64,000 nucleotides of DNA from Glutamicibacter protophormiae. GTDB taxonomy: Bacteria > Actinomycetota > Actinomycetes > Actinomycetales > Micrococcaceae. Under the pieces are notes generated by a model, which saw only the letters and a program-made list of their open reading frames with translations, ran no database searches and had not been told where the DNA came from. Below, in pieces: positions 1-10,474 of the stretch. The DNA lies in assembly GCF_014647495.1 (NCBI RefSeq), contig NZ_BMPH01000014.1, positions 39,253 through 103,252 on the forward strand, written 5' to 3'. The position numbers and the translations under genes were made by a program. Within the stretch, counting starts at the first letter, position 1. Each line of letters opens with the position of its first letter.

Positions 1-1
1 C

Positions 2-1666
<1,665 letters not shown>

Positions 1667-1676
1667 GAACATCGCA

Positions 1677-2798
1677 ATGACTGAAACCATCACCAAGCAC
1701 ACCGCGCTGCACGGCAAGCACGAAGCGCTCGGCGCGAACTTCACCGACTTCGGCGGCTGGGACATGCCGCTGAAGTACGGTTCGGAGCTTGCGGAGCACA
1801 AGGCCGTGCGCTCCACCGCAGGTCTGTTCGACCTGTCCCACATGGGCGAGGTCTGGGTCTCCGGCCCGCAGGCCGCCACCGCGCTGAACACCGCGCTGGC
1901 CGGCAACTTCGCCCTGATGAAGGTCGGCAAGGCCAAGTACTCGCTGATCCTGAATGAAGACGGCAAGATCATCGACGACCTGATCGTCTACCGCATGGAA
2001 GAGTCGAAGTACCTGGTGGTGCCGAACGCAGGCAACGCCCCGGTAGTCGCGGCCGAACTGGTCCAGCGCGCCGAAGGCTTCGACGCCCAGGTGCAGGACG
2101 CCTCCGGCGATGAATCGCTGATCGCCGTGCAGGGCCCGAACGCCGAAGCCATTGTGGCCAAGCTCGCCGCCGACGAGGCCAGCGCCGGAATCGTCACCGA
2201 GATGAAGTACTACTCGGCCGCCTATGTGAAGCTCGGCGGGATCGACACCATCCTGGCCCGCACCGGCTACACCGGCGAGGACGGCTTCGAGCTGATCATC
2301 AAGAACGCCGACGCCGCGTCGCTGTGGGACACCATCGTGGAAATCGGCAAGGACCACGAACTGGTTCCCTGCGGCCTGGCCGCCCGCGACTCGCTGCGCC
2401 TGGAAGCCGGAATGCCGCTGTACGGCAACGAGCTCTCCCTGGAGCACACCCCGTTCGACGCGGGCCTCGGCCCGGTGGTCTCCTTCAAGAAGGAGGAGAA
2501 CTTCATCGGCCGCGCCGCACTGGAGGCGCAGCGCGAGCAGACGCCCGCCCGCAAGCTGGTGGGCCTGAAGGGGCTGGGCAAGCGCGCAGGCCGCGGCGGC
2601 TACGCCATCGTGAAGGACGGCGCCGTCATCGGAGAGATCACCTCCGGCCAGCCGTCGCCAACCCTGGGCTACCCGGTGGGACTGGGCTACGTCGATGCGG
2701 CCTTCAGCGAGGTTGGCACCGAGCTGGAAGTCGATCTGCGAGGTAAGACTTTGCCATTTGTTGTCGTGGAACTGCCGTTCTACACCCGCGCCAAGTAA
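1677..2798 (+). CDS. gcvT: Glycine cleavage T protein (aminomethyltransferase)
   Basis: GcvT transfers the methylene group from aminomethyl-lipoyl GcvH to tetrahydrofolate and releases ammonia. The protein is 373 residues, the normal length. Family motifs are visible: GGWDMPLKYGS near the start, DLSHMGE, the folate-region aspartates in KIIDDLIVYR and GYTGEDGFEL. The frame is open further upstream inside gcvP, but the family N-terminus (MTETITKHTALHGKHEAL) fixes the ATG at 1677. Its ribosome-binding sequence (AGGA) overlaps the gcvP stop, which suggests translational coupling. gcvH follows after a 60-bp gap. Confidence 0.97.
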   Translation: MTETITKHTALHGKHEALGANFTDFGGWDMPLKYGSELAEHKAVRSTAGLFDLSHMGEVWVSGPQAATALNTALAGNFALMKVGKAKYSLILNEDGKIIDDLIVYRMEESKYLVVPNAGNAPVVAAELVQRAEGFDAQVQDASGDESLIAVQGPNAEAIVAKLAADEASAGIVTEMKYYSAAYVKLGGIDTILARTGYTGEDGFELIIKNADAASLWDTIVEIGKDHELVPCGLAARDSLRLEAGMPLYGNELSLEHTPFDAGLGPVVSFKKEENFIGRAALEAQREQTPARKLVGLKGLGKRAGRGGYAIVKDGAVIGEITSGQPSPTLGYPVGLGYVDAAFSEVGTELEVDLRGKTLPFVVVELPFYTRAK

Positions 2799-2858
2799 CG
2801 TTAAACAAAGAGGGCATAGCCTAACGCCCCCTATTTCCCTTTGGGAGAGGAAAAAATC

Positions 2859-3239
2859 GTGAGTAAAGTTCTGTCAACGTTGCGCTACTCGGCCGAGCAC
2901 GAGTGGATCGACGCATCGTCCCCAGCCAAGATCGGCATCACCCAGATTGCTGCCGACGCACTGGGCGACGTTGTCTACGTAGACCTGCCAGAGGTCGGCG
3001 ACACCGTCACCGCCGGCGAGACCTGCGGCGAAGTCGAGTCCACCAAGTCGGTCTCCGACCTGTACTCGCCGGTCACCGGCACCATCGTCGAGGTCAACCA
3101 GGAAGCAGTGGACAACCCTGCAATCCTGAACGAGGACCCATACGGCGCGGGCTGGCTGTTCACCGTCGAGGTAGAGTCCGAAGGCCCGCTGCTTTCTGCA
3201 GCAGACTACGCAAGCGCGAATGGTGGAAACGTCGAGTAA
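2859..3239 (+). CDS. gcvH: Glycine cleavage H protein (lipoyl carrier)
   Basis: GcvH carries the aminomethyl intermediate between P, T and L proteins on a lipoyl-lysine. The 126-residue product contains the lipoylation motif ESTKSVSD with Lys63 as the acceptor. I chose the GTG start at 2859 because GGGAGAGG at 2843-2850 lies 8 nt upstream; an in-frame TTG at 2841 would add six residues and overlap that site. The stop codon overlaps the glyA start (TAATG at 3237-3241), so glyA translation is probably coupled. Confidence 0.97.
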   Translation: MSKVLSTLRYSAEHEWIDASSPAKIGITQIAADALGDVVYVDLPEVGDTVTAGETCGEVESTKSVSDLYSPVTGTIVEVNQEAVDNPAILNEDPYGAGWLFTVEVESEGPLLSAADYASANGGNVE

Positions 3240-4561
3240 TGAGCAACAAGACTTATGAATCACTGGCCCCGGCATCGCTGACCCAGTCCCTGGCTGAGCT
3301 GGATCCAGAGGTCGCGGCGCGGATCGACGCCGAGCTGGCCCGCCAGCAGCGCGGCCTGGAAATGATCGCCTCGGAGAACCACACGGCGCAGGCCGTGATG
3401 CAGGCGCAGGGTTCGGTGCTGACCAACAAGTACGCCGAGGGCTACCCGGGCCGCCGCTACTACGGCGGCTGCGAAGAAGTCGACGTCATCGAGACTCTGG
3501 CCATCGAGCGTGTGAAGGAATTGTTCGGCGCGAAGTTCGCCAACGTCCAGCCGCACTCCGGGGCGCAGGCCAACGCGTCGGTGTACCACGCGCTGGTGCG
3601 TCCGGGCGATACCGTGCTGGGCCTGAACCTGGCCCACGGCGGGCATTTGACCCATGGCATGAAGATCAACTTCTCCGGCCGGTTGTTCAACATCGTCCCG
3701 TACGGCGTGGACGAGGCGACGAACCTGGTGGACATGGACGAGGTGGAGCGCCTGGCGATCGAGCACTCCCCGAAGATGATCGTGGCCGGCTGGTCGGCGT
3801 ACCCGCGGCAGCTGGACTTCGCCCGGTTCCGCGAGATCGCGGACAAGGTCGGGGCGTACCTGTTTGTGGATATGGCGCACTTCGCGGGCCTGGTGGCTGC
3901 GGGGCTGCATCCTTCGCCGGTGCCGCATGCGCATGTGGTCACTTCGACCACGCACAAGACCCTGGCCGGTCCGCGCGGCGGCATCATCCTGAGCAATGAT
4001 GCGGAGATCGCGAAGAAGCTGAATTCGGCGGTGTTCCCTGGCCAGCAGGGTGGTCCGTTGGAGCATGTGATTGCGGGCAAGGCGGTGGCGTTCAAGATCG
4101 CCGCGACCGCGGAGTTCAAGGAGCGCCAGGAGCGCACCCTGGCCGGTTCGCGGATCCTGGCGGAGCGTTTGACCCAGGATGATGTGGCCGCCAAGGGGAT
4201 CAGCGTGTTGACCGGTGGCACCGATGTGCACCTGGTGCTGGTGGACCTGCGCAACAGCGAGCTGGATGGCCAGCAGGCCGAGGATCTGCTGGCGCAGGTG
4301 GAGATCACGGTGAACCGCAATGCGGTGCCGTTCGACCCGCGTCCGCCGATGACTACCAGCGGTCTGCGGATCGGTACGCCGGCGTTGGCGACCCGTGGTT
4401 TCTCGGAGGCGGCGTTTGCGGAGGTTGCGGAGATTATCGCGCAGACCTTGATTGCCGGTGCCGAAGGCAATACCGGTGCGCTGCCGGAGCTGAAGGACCG
4501 GGTTCTGGAGCTGGCCGCAGCCCACCCACTGTACCCGGAGCTGGCCAAGGTTTCCGAGTAA
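3239..4561 (+). CDS. glyA: Serine hydroxymethyltransferase
   Basis: GlyA interconverts glycine plus methylene-THF with serine, so it uses the one-carbon unit made by the upstream glycine cleavage genes. The 440-residue protein has the PLP site [13 protein letters not shown] with Lys240, and the N-terminal [12 protein letters not shown] segment typical of SHMT. The ATG overlaps the gcvH stop by one base. A strong hairpin follows the stop, so gcvP-gcvT-gcvH-glyA looks like a complete transcription unit. The fusion of glycine cleavage with SHMT in one operon means glycine can be turned directly into serine, which the next gene then deaminates. Confidence 0.97.
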   Translation: MSNKTYESLAPASLTQSLAELDPEVAARIDAELARQQRGLEMIASENHTAQAVMQAQGSVLTNKYAEGYPGRRYYGGCEEVDVIETLAIERVKELFGAKFANVQPHSGAQANASVYHALVRPGDTVLGLNLAHGGHLTHGMKINFSGRLFNIVPYGVDEATNLVDMDEVERLAIEHSPKMIVAGWSAYPRQLDFARFREIADKVGAYLFVDMAHFAGLVAAGLHPSPVPHAHVVTSTTHKTLAGPRGGIILSNDAEIAKKLNSAVFPGQQGGPLEHVIAGKAVAFKIAATAEFKERQERTLAGSRILAERLTQDDVAAKGISVLTGGTDVHLVLVDLRNSELDGQQAEDLLAQVEITVNRNAVPFDPRPPMTTSGLRIGTPALATRGFSEAAFAEVAEIIAQTLIAGAEGNTGALPELKDRVLELAAAHPLYPELAKVSE

Positions 4562-4578
4562 CATCTTCAACCGAAGAT

Positions 4579-4619
4579 GAGGGCCCGGAAAGCGGCGAAA
4601 AGGTGCTTTTCGGGCCCTC
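4579..4619 (+). terminator. Terminator of the gcv-glyA operon
   Basis: A 15-bp stem (GAGGGCCCGGAAAGC, 4579-4593) pairs with GCTTTTCGGGCCCTC (4605-4619), with one G-U pair and an 11-nt loop. It starts 18 bp after the glyA stop. The tail is pyrimidine-rich (AGTCTCTCTTCT) and not a clean T-run. Confidence 0.75.
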
Positions 4620-4659
4620 AGTCTCTCTTCTGCCAAAAATACGCGGCAGTAGAACGACA

Positions 4660-4713
4660 GCAGGGGGAAGAACCCTGCATGACAGACGAGCCGATCCGGG
4701 CTTCTCCCGGATC
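4660..4713 (+). promoter_or_regulatory. Two tandem hairpins in the sdaA leader
   Basis: GCAGGG/CCCTGC (4660-4665 with 4673-4678) and GATCCGGG/CCCGGATC (4693-4700 with 4706-4713) form two perfect small hairpins just before the sdaA ribosome-binding site (AAGGA, 4723-4727). They may modulate sdaA expression. I do not see the conserved core of a glycine riboswitch here, so no ligand is proposed. Confidence 0.4.
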
Positions 4714-4738
4714 CCAAGATCTAAGGATGTGATCCGCT

Positions 4739-6148
4739 ATGGCGGTAAGCGTATTCGATCTCTTCTCGGTAGGCATCGGACCCTCGTCCAGCCACACCGT
4801 GGGACCAATGCGTGCGGCCCACGCTTTCATTGCGCACCTGGTGCGCGAGGGACAGCTCCCCGCAGTGGAGAGCATCCGCATTGACGTCTACGGTTCGCTG
4901 GCCGCCACCGGCCGCGGCCACGGGACCTTCACCGCCATCATGCTCGGGCTGGAAGGCTTCGAGCCGGAAAGCATCCTGCCGGCCCAGGTCGATTCCCGGC
5001 TGGCGGACATGGACGGCACCGGAGTGCTTCGCCTGGCCGAGCAGCTGGGACACCGCAAGGACCTGGACTACCGGGTCGAAGACATGGTCCAGCACCCGCT
5101 GACCGTGCTGCCCCGCCACACCAACGGCGTGAAGTTCATCGCCCTCGACGCCCAGGGCGCCGAACTGTCCAACGAGACCTTCTTCTCCGTCGGCGGCGGG
5201 TTCATCGTGCGCGAAGGCGCCGAGGAACGCATCGAAAAGAGCCTGGAAAAGAAGCTCAAGCAACAGCCCTACCCGTTTACCACCGCGGCCAAGCTGCTGG
5301 AGCACTGCCGGGAGAGCGGCAAGTCCATCGCCGAAATCATGATGGCCAACGAGGAAACCTACCGCACCCGCGAGGAAATCCGCTCCGGCCTGGTCCACAT
5401 CTACGAGGTCATGGAGGAGTGCAAGAACTCCGCCCTCGAGCGCACCGGCGTGCTGCCCGGCGGACTGAAGGTCCGCCGCCGCGCTCCCGAATGGCACAAG
5501 CGCCTGCGCAAGGAAGACAAGGACCGGGACCCGGTGTTCTGGCAGGAATGGATCAACCTCGTCGCCTTGGCTGTCAACGAGGAGAATGCCTCGGGCGGCC
5601 GCGTCGTCACCGCACCGACCAACGGCGCCGCCGGCATCATCCCTGCCGTGCTGTTCTATGCAACCCACTATGCCCCGGGCGCCAAGTACTGGAACGATGA
5701 AGAAAAGCACGACGCCGTCGTGAATTTCCTGCTCACCGCCGGCGCGGTCGGTGTGCTGTACAAGGAACAGGCCTCCATCTCCGGCGCCGAAGTCGGCTGC
5801 CAGGGCGAAGTCGGTTCGGCATCGTCGATGGCCGCCGGCGGACTGGCCGAAATCCTGGGCGGAACACCAGCGCAGGTGGAGAACGCGGCGGAGATCGCCA
5901 TGGAACACAACCTTGGGCTGACCTGCGACCCCATCGGCGGGCTGGTGCAGATCCCATGCATCGAACGCAACGCGATCGCCGCTTCCAAGGCCGTGAATGC
6001 CGCGAAGATGGCTCTGATGGGCGATGGCGAACACCACGTCACCCTGGACGAAGTCATCATCACCATGCGCGAAACCGGCAAGGACATGAGCGACAAGTAC
6101 AAGGAAACCGCCATGGGCGGCCTGGCCGTCAACGTCGTGGAATGCTGA
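4739..6148 (+). CDS. sdaA: L-serine ammonia-lyase, iron-sulfur type, single chain
   Basis: SdaA deaminates L-serine to pyruvate and ammonia in the cytoplasm with a [4Fe-4S] cluster. The 469-residue protein starts with the diagnostic [16 protein letters not shown] motif of the beta domain; the alpha domain carries three cluster cysteines, Cys354 (EVGCQGE), Cys396 (LTCDP) and Cys407 (IPCIER). AAGGA lies 11 nt before the ATG. It follows glyA after a terminator, so it is a separate unit, but the job is linked: glycine to serine to pyruvate. Confidence 0.96.
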   Translation: MAVSVFDLFSVGIGPSSSHTVGPMRAAHAFIAHLVREGQLPAVESIRIDVYGSLAATGRGHGTFTAIMLGLEGFEPESILPAQVDSRLADMDGTGVLRLAEQLGHRKDLDYRVEDMVQHPLTVLPRHTNGVKFIALDAQGAELSNETFFSVGGGFIVREGAEERIEKSLEKKLKQQPYPFTTAAKLLEHCRESGKSIAEIMMANEETYRTREEIRSGLVHIYEVMEECKNSALERTGVLPGGLKVRRRAPEWHKRLRKEDKDRDPVFWQEWINLVALAVNEENASGGRVVTAPTNGAAGIIPAVLFYATHYAPGAKYWNDEEKHDAVVNFLLTAGAVGVLYKEQASISGAEVGCQGEVGSASSMAAGGLAEILGGTPAQVENAAEIAMEHNLGLTCDPIGGLVQIPCIERNAIAASKAVNAAKMALMGDGEHHVTLDEVIITMRETGKDMSDKYKETAMGGLAVNVVEC

Positions 6149-6177
6149 GACGCCGATAGGCCTGCATGCGGCGCGGA

Positions 6178-6208
6178 AAGGGCGGAGCTCCACTGGAGCC
6201 CCGCCCTT
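6178..6208 (+). terminator. Hairpin after sdaA
   Basis: AAGGGCGGAGCTCC (6178-6191) pairs with GGAGCCCCGCCCTT (6195-6208) with one mismatch and a 3-nt loop, 29 bp after the sdaA stop. No T-run follows, so it may be a weak or factor-assisted terminator. Confidence 0.55.
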
Positions 6209-6239
6209 CCTGCGTCCGGGCGCTATGAGCTCAGGCACC

Positions 6240-6602
6240 AAAACGAGACAGCAACGGGCATGGATGATAGAACTTGAATCAGAGGGTGGCTTCACGCGCC
6301 GCCCTGCACTAGGGAGGTGATCACATGGACGACGGGCCTAGCCGATCTATGTCCACGCGATCTCCCAGGGACAATTCGTAGCTGGCAAGCCTTTCTCGGC
6401 TTCCCTGCGTGCACGTCTGCGAGTTCGCGACCGGCTCTCATTCATGTGCGCAGAGCATGACTTAAATCAGGAGACTTATCTCCGCTTTTCCTGATGCTTC
6501 CGCTCCCCGGTTGGTGGGCGGAATGCTTATGTTTCCGCGCCAAACGACACGTTTGGAAGGTTCATCATACATACCCCACAGAACGTAGATTTCTCAACTA
6601 CA
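6240..6602 (+). promoter_or_regulatory. Long structured leader upstream of mgtE, candidate metal-sensing RNA
   Basis: No gene is supported in these roughly 360 bases. Two structured parts are visible. In 6311-6366 the segments GGGA, GATC and GGAC (top arm) can pair with GTCC, GATC and TCCC (lower arm) around a GGCCTAGCC loop region. In 6466-6495, ATCAGGA (6466-6472) can pair with TCCTGAT (6489-6495), while GGAGA (6470-6474) can instead pair with TCTCC (6479-6483), which is an either/or arrangement. Position before a Mg2+ transporter suggests a Mg2+-responsive leader. The first element only loosely resembles the M-box core, so class assignment is open. Confidence 0.35.
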
Positions 6603-7922
6603 TTGCGTGCCCTGCACGCGGCCTTGAAGGACGAGAACCTCGGCGCATTGGCCGCGCAGCTGCGCCAGCTGGAACCAGCGGCAATCATCGAGTACCTGGA
6701 CACCCTCACCCTTTCCGAAGCCGCCATCGCCTTCCGCCTGCTGGACAAGCCGCGGGCGTTGAGGGTTTTCGAGAAGCTCGATGCCCCGCTGCAGGCGGAC
6801 CTCATCAAGGGGCTGCAACAGGACGCGGTGGCGGAGACCTTGGCCGGCATCGAGGCCACGGAGCGGGCGGCGCTGCTCGACGAGCTTCCGGCCACCGTGG
6901 CATCCACCCTGCTGCAGGCACTGGATTCGACGTCCCGTGAAGAAACCCGTGTGCTCCTGGGCTACTCCGCGGCCTCCACCGGCCGGTTCGCCTCGACGCA
7001 CTACATCAAGACCTACCCCGAGCTGACCGCGGAGCAGACCCTTGAACGGGTCCGGCGGCGGCTCTCCGAGCGCAGCACCGCGAATCTGGTGCCTGTCGTG
7101 GACCACGAACGCCGCCTGCTCGGCGGGGTCGAGCTGAGCCAGCTGGTTGCCGCTGATCCGCAGACCCTGATCGGGGACCTGCTCAGCCCGATGTTCAGCG
7201 CGACGGTGGAGGATCCTGCGGTGCAGACCGCACGTCGACTGGTCAACCGCCAGCGCGAAATCGGTGCGGTGCTGGACCAGGAGGGAAAACTGGTCGGGGT
7301 GCTGCACTGGGCGCAGGCCCTGGAAATCCTGGAGGACGCGGATGAGGCGCGGACCGCCCGCACCGCGGGGTCCGAGCCGCTGAACCGCCCGTACCTGAGC
7401 ACCCCGATCGGCTCGATGGTGCGCTCGCGCATCCTCTGGCTGCTCGTGCTGGCCGTCGGCGCCACCCTGACCGTCCAGGTGCTCTCCAGCTTCGAGGAAA
7501 CCCTCGAATCCATGGTGGTGCTCAGCCTGTTCATTCCGCTGATCGTCGGTATCGGCGGGAACACCGGGAACCAGGCGGCGACCACGGTCACCCGTGCGCT
7601 GGCCATGGGGGAGGTGCGGATTTCCGACATCGGCCGCGTGCTGCTGCGCGAGGTCCGGGTGGGTTTCGTACTGGGCCTCAGCCTCGGGGTGCTCGGGTTC
7701 CTGATGACATTGCTGATCTTCGATGAGCCGGTTGCCTGGGTGATCGGCCTGACGCTCATGGCGCTGTGCACCGTGGCGGCGTCGGTCGGCGGCATCATGC
7801 CGATCATCGGCAAATCGATCAAGGCGGACCCGGCGGTCTTCTCGAACCCGTTCATCTCGACCTTCGTCGATGCCGCGGGGCTGGTCGTCTACCTGAGCAT
7901 CGCTGTGCTGATTCTGGGCTGA
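6603..7922 (+). CDS. mgtE: Magnesium transporter MgtE
   Basis: MgtE is a membrane Mg2+ channel/transporter gated by its cytosolic N and CBS domains. The 439-residue call has an alpha-helical MgtE N domain (about residues 1-125), a CBS pair (about 140-255) and a C-terminal membrane domain with the signature VGIGGNTGNQAATTVTRAL near residues 315-332. The start is uncertain: TTG at 6603 has no ribosome-binding site, while the frame stays open upstream through IIHTPQNVDFSTT, and GGAAGG (6555-6560) precedes an in-frame ATC/ATA (6564/6567). No ATG, GTG or TTG exists upstream in frame. Confidence 0.93.
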   Translation: MRALHAALKDENLGALAAQLRQLEPAAIIEYLDTLTLSEAAIAFRLLDKPRALRVFEKLDAPLQADLIKGLQQDAVAETLAGIEATERAALLDELPATVASTLLQALDSTSREETRVLLGYSAASTGRFASTHYIKTYPELTAEQTLERVRRRLSERSTANLVPVVDHERRLLGGVELSQLVAADPQTLIGDLLSPMFSATVEDPAVQTARRLVNRQREIGAVLDQEGKLVGVLHWAQALEILEDADEARTARTAGSEPLNRPYLSTPIGSMVRSRILWLLVLAVGATLTVQVLSSFEETLESMVVLSLFIPLIVGIGGNTGNQAATTVTRALAMGEVRISDIGRVLLREVRVGFVLGLSLGVLGFLMTLLIFDEPVAWVIGLTLMALCTVAASVGGIMPIIGKSIKADPAVFSNPFISTFVDAAGLVVYLSIAVLILG

Positions 7923-7995
7923 AAGGCCGGCCCCGCGCCCGGGCGGAAAGTTGCGCCGCGCTCCGCGGGCGGAATAAGCGTCCGGGCGCGAGCGT

Positions 7996-8001
7996 CATAC
8001 T
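7996..8001 (+). promoter_or_regulatory. -10 element for leaderless transcript
   Basis: CATACT ends 4 nt before the ATG at 8006, with no ribosome-binding sequence between. A start site at or next to the A of the ATG would give a leaderless or near-leaderless mRNA. Spacing is slightly shorter than for the other examples in this window. Confidence 0.4.
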
Positions 8002-8005
8002 TAGC

Positions 8006-9115
8006 ATGCCTCAAAGTAAACTCTTCGCTCCAGTCACCATTCCCACCCGCGCCGGACGGGGCTTGGTGCTGCGCAACCGCACGGTGCTGCCGCCGATGTG
8101 CCAGTACTCCATCGAACAGCGCGACGGCGTGCCGACCACCTGGCAGCTGGTGCATCTGGGTGCGCATGCCCAGGGCGGCTTCGGCCTGGTCATCGCCGAG
8201 GCCACCGCGGTGGCACCCGAAGGACGGATCTCGGACCTGGACGTCGGGCTGTGGAACGAGCGGCAGGCCGACGCCTGGAAGCCGGTCACCGAGTTCATCC
8301 ATTCCCAGGGAGCCGCCGCGGGCGTGCAGCTGGCCCATGCCGGGGCCAAGGCCTCGACCTACGGCTGGCTCAAGGAATACGATGACGCCGGCAAGACCGG
8401 AAGCCTCGCCCCGGAAGACGGCGGCTGGCAGACCCTGACCTCGACCCCGAGCGACCTGCACGGACTGGATCCGGCGGTCCAGATGACCGCGGAGCAGATC
8501 GCAGAGTCGGTGCAGGACTGGGCCGCGGCCGCGCAGCGCGCCGACCGGGCCGGATTCGACCTGATCCAGATCCACGCCGCGCACGGGTACCTGATCCACC
8601 AGTTCCTCTCCCCGCTGACGAACCAGCGCACCGACCAGTACGGTGGAAGCTGGGAGAACCGCACCCGCTACCTGCGTGAGATCGTGCAGGCCGTCGCGGC
8701 CGTGTGGCCGCAGGAGAAGGCCCTGGGCATCAGGTTCTCCGGAGACGACTGGGTCGAGGGCGGCTGGCGCATCGCTGACACGGTTCGGCTGGCCGAGGAG
8801 CTCTACGCCGAGGGCGTGCGGGCCTTCGACCTGTCCAGCGCAGGGATCGGCCCCTTCCGCGGCCCCAGCGGCCCCGGATACCAGGTGCCGCTGGCCCAAG
8901 CGGTCAAGCAGGCGCTGCCCGCGGACGCATTCGTCACGGCCGTCGGCGGGATCACCGACCCCGCGCAGGCCGAACAGATCCTGGTGACCGGCCAGGCCGA
9001 CGGCGTGAGCGTGGGACGTGCCGCGCTGGGCGACCCGCAGTGGCCGAACCGGGCCGCCAAGCGGCTGGGAGCGGCCATGGCGTCCCCGGCGCAGTACTGG
9101 CGGGGCCGCTGGTAA
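8006..9115 (+). CDS. NADH:flavin oxidoreductase, old yellow enzyme family (YqjM class)
   Basis: This is an FMN-dependent ene-reductase that reduces activated C=C bonds (or nitro compounds) with NAD(P)H. The 369-residue TIM barrel shows YqjM-class hallmarks: Cys32 in PPMCQYS, the substrate-binding His190 and His193 in IHAAHGYL, and QFLSPLTNQRTDQYGGSWENR. The start at 8006 fits the family N-terminus (MPQSKLFAPVTI). The gene stands alone between mgtE and the next unit and has its own promoter. The physiological substrate cannot be read from sequence. Confidence 0.93.
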   Translation: MPQSKLFAPVTIPTRAGRGLVLRNRTVLPPMCQYSIEQRDGVPTTWQLVHLGAHAQGGFGLVIAEATAVAPEGRISDLDVGLWNERQADAWKPVTEFIHSQGAAAGVQLAHAGAKASTYGWLKEYDDAGKTGSLAPEDGGWQTLTSTPSDLHGLDPAVQMTAEQIAESVQDWAAAAQRADRAGFDLIQIHAAHGYLIHQFLSPLTNQRTDQYGGSWENRTRYLREIVQAVAAVWPQEKALGIRFSGDDWVEGGWRIADTVRLAEELYAEGVRAFDLSSAGIGPFRGPSGPGYQVPLAQAVKQALPADAFVTAVGGITDPAQAEQILVTGQADGVSVGRAALGDPQWPNRAAKRLGAAMASPAQYWRGRW

Positions 9116-9254
9116 ATTCGGCGTGCCATGCTGATTTCAGCAGAACCTCGACATACTTTCCGCTTACCTCTTCCTGCATCTGAATAGTGATGTTAGGTTA
9201 GTGCCACGGATCAAGTCGCATCGCGGCGGGAGTCGCGTGCGGAAGGGAGTCAGC

Positions 9255-10385
9255 ATGGCACTACGCGCGGATTCTAATGGAATCGACGCTTCGCTCTACC
9301 GAAAGACCGGCCCTTGGAGCACCGTACTGGTCGATGCTTCGCTGGGGAACACATCCGCTCAAGAGGCAGCTGATAATCTTCCCGACAAGGTAGCGAAATT
9401 GCTCAAAAGCCAGCAGGCCAGCACGGAAGACATCGGCGCAGTCACTGGCGCACTTGAACCAGCGCAAGGCATGCGCGCACCGGTCGCCCGCTTCATCGCC
9501 GTCCATGACGGAGAAGTCCTGCTGAACGAGCTGCTTCCCGGGCTGAAGGTTCAATTGCCGTCGGTCGATGTCGGACCGTTCCCGAACTTCACTGCGCTGG
9601 CGCGATCCCGCGGCGGCTCGTTCTCCTACCTCGTGGCAGAGGTCGGACGTGACGGCGGCGAAGTCCATCTCTACAACACCACTTCACCCGAACGCGTTGC
9701 CAGCCGCGGCATCGTCGGCGCACCCGAAGAAATCCGCCACGCACGCAAGGTGCCCGGCGAATACGACCAGCCCAAGGCCCAGGCCGCGGCGGATGAAATG
9801 ATTCGGCGGAACACGGAGGAAGTCGCCGACCTCATTAATGACATGTGCCGCGACAACTACATCCGGCTGATCGTCCTCTCCGGGGATATCAAGGCCCGCG
9901 AGGCCGTCGCCGGTGCGCTGCCGGTGACCCTGCAGGAGTATGTGGAGGTCATCGACGCGCATACGCGTACCGGAGGTGCGGATGCCAAGCAGGTCCAGCA
10001 GCATATTACGAAACTCGTGGACGAGGTGAAGGCAGCGGCCGTCGCAGACCTCGAGGCCCAGGTCGCCGCGCAGGCCGGCAACGGGCGATCCCTGCTGGCA
10101 GTGGGGCTCGACGAAGTCGTCACCGCCCTGCAGTCCGCCCAGGCCGAAGTGGTGCTGGTCGGGCAGTACCAGGACGAGCACACCCTGCGCGCGCTGAGCG
10201 CCGAACCATGGGTTGCACACCAAGAAGGAGATGATCACGCAGACCTGGTGGTCGGCGAATGGCCGGCACCGGAGGTCCTGCTGCGGGCCACGGCCCTGAC
10301 CGACGCAACGATCCGCTACGTCCCGGACATGGACATGCCCGACGGCGCAGGCATCGCAGCACTGCTTCGATGGGCCAAGTCCTAG
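9255..10385 (+). CDS. Rv2629/Vms1-like (baeRF family) protein
   Basis: The 376-residue soluble protein resembles the actinobacterial Rv2629 group, bacterial relatives of archaeo-eukaryotic release factors (baeRF2/Vms1-like). The central segment (about residues 115-230) has the DVGPFPNF, ARSRGGSFSYLVAEVGRDGG and LIVLSGDIKAREAV patterns of that fold, followed by a long helix and an L7Ae-like C-terminal part (SLLAVGLDEVVTALQSAQAEVVLV). A role in ribosome rescue or stress is inferred from distant family members only. ATG 9255 is preceded by GGAAGGGAG. I recognise the family by pattern, not by a search. Confidence 0.6.
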   Translation: MALRADSNGIDASLYRKTGPWSTVLVDASLGNTSAQEAADNLPDKVAKLLKSQQASTEDIGAVTGALEPAQGMRAPVARFIAVHDGEVLLNELLPGLKVQLPSVDVGPFPNFTALARSRGGSFSYLVAEVGRDGGEVHLYNTTSPERVASRGIVGAPEEIRHARKVPGEYDQPKAQAAADEMIRRNTEEVADLINDMCRDNYIRLIVLSGDIKAREAVAGALPVTLQEYVEVIDAHTRTGGADAKQVQQHITKLVDEVKAAAVADLEAQVAAQAGNGRSLLAVGLDEVVTALQSAQAEVVLVGQYQDEHTLRALSAEPWVAHQEGDDHADLVVGEWPAPEVLLRATALTDATIRYVPDMDMPDGAGIAALLRWAKS

Positions 10386-10408
10386 GAACCAGCCGCACTT
10401 AACCAACC

Positions 10409-10440
10409 AAGCGTGGGAAAGCCTCGGCGATCCCACGCTT
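10409..10440. terminator. Bidirectional terminator between convergent genes
   Basis: AAGCGTGGGA (10409-10418) pairs perfectly with TCCCACGCTT (10431-10440) around a 12-nt loop. It lies between the stop of the Rv2629-like gene (10385) and the stop of the leftward CPBP gene (10475), so it can serve both. Confidence 0.7.
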
Positions 10441-10474
10441 GCCTATGCCTGCGGCCCCACCGCCGGGACCGGCG

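Noticed and set aside
4620..4738. Glycine or serine riboswitch before sdaA
   Set aside because: Hairpins exist, but the conserved glycine aptamer core (CGCCGA-GGGG type) is not visible and the leader is short.
6311..6390. Firm M-box (ykoK) call before mgtE
   Set aside because: Only loose likeness (AGGTGA, ACGC, GGG-CAA). Conserved core order is not met well enough, so I listed it as an unclassified leader.
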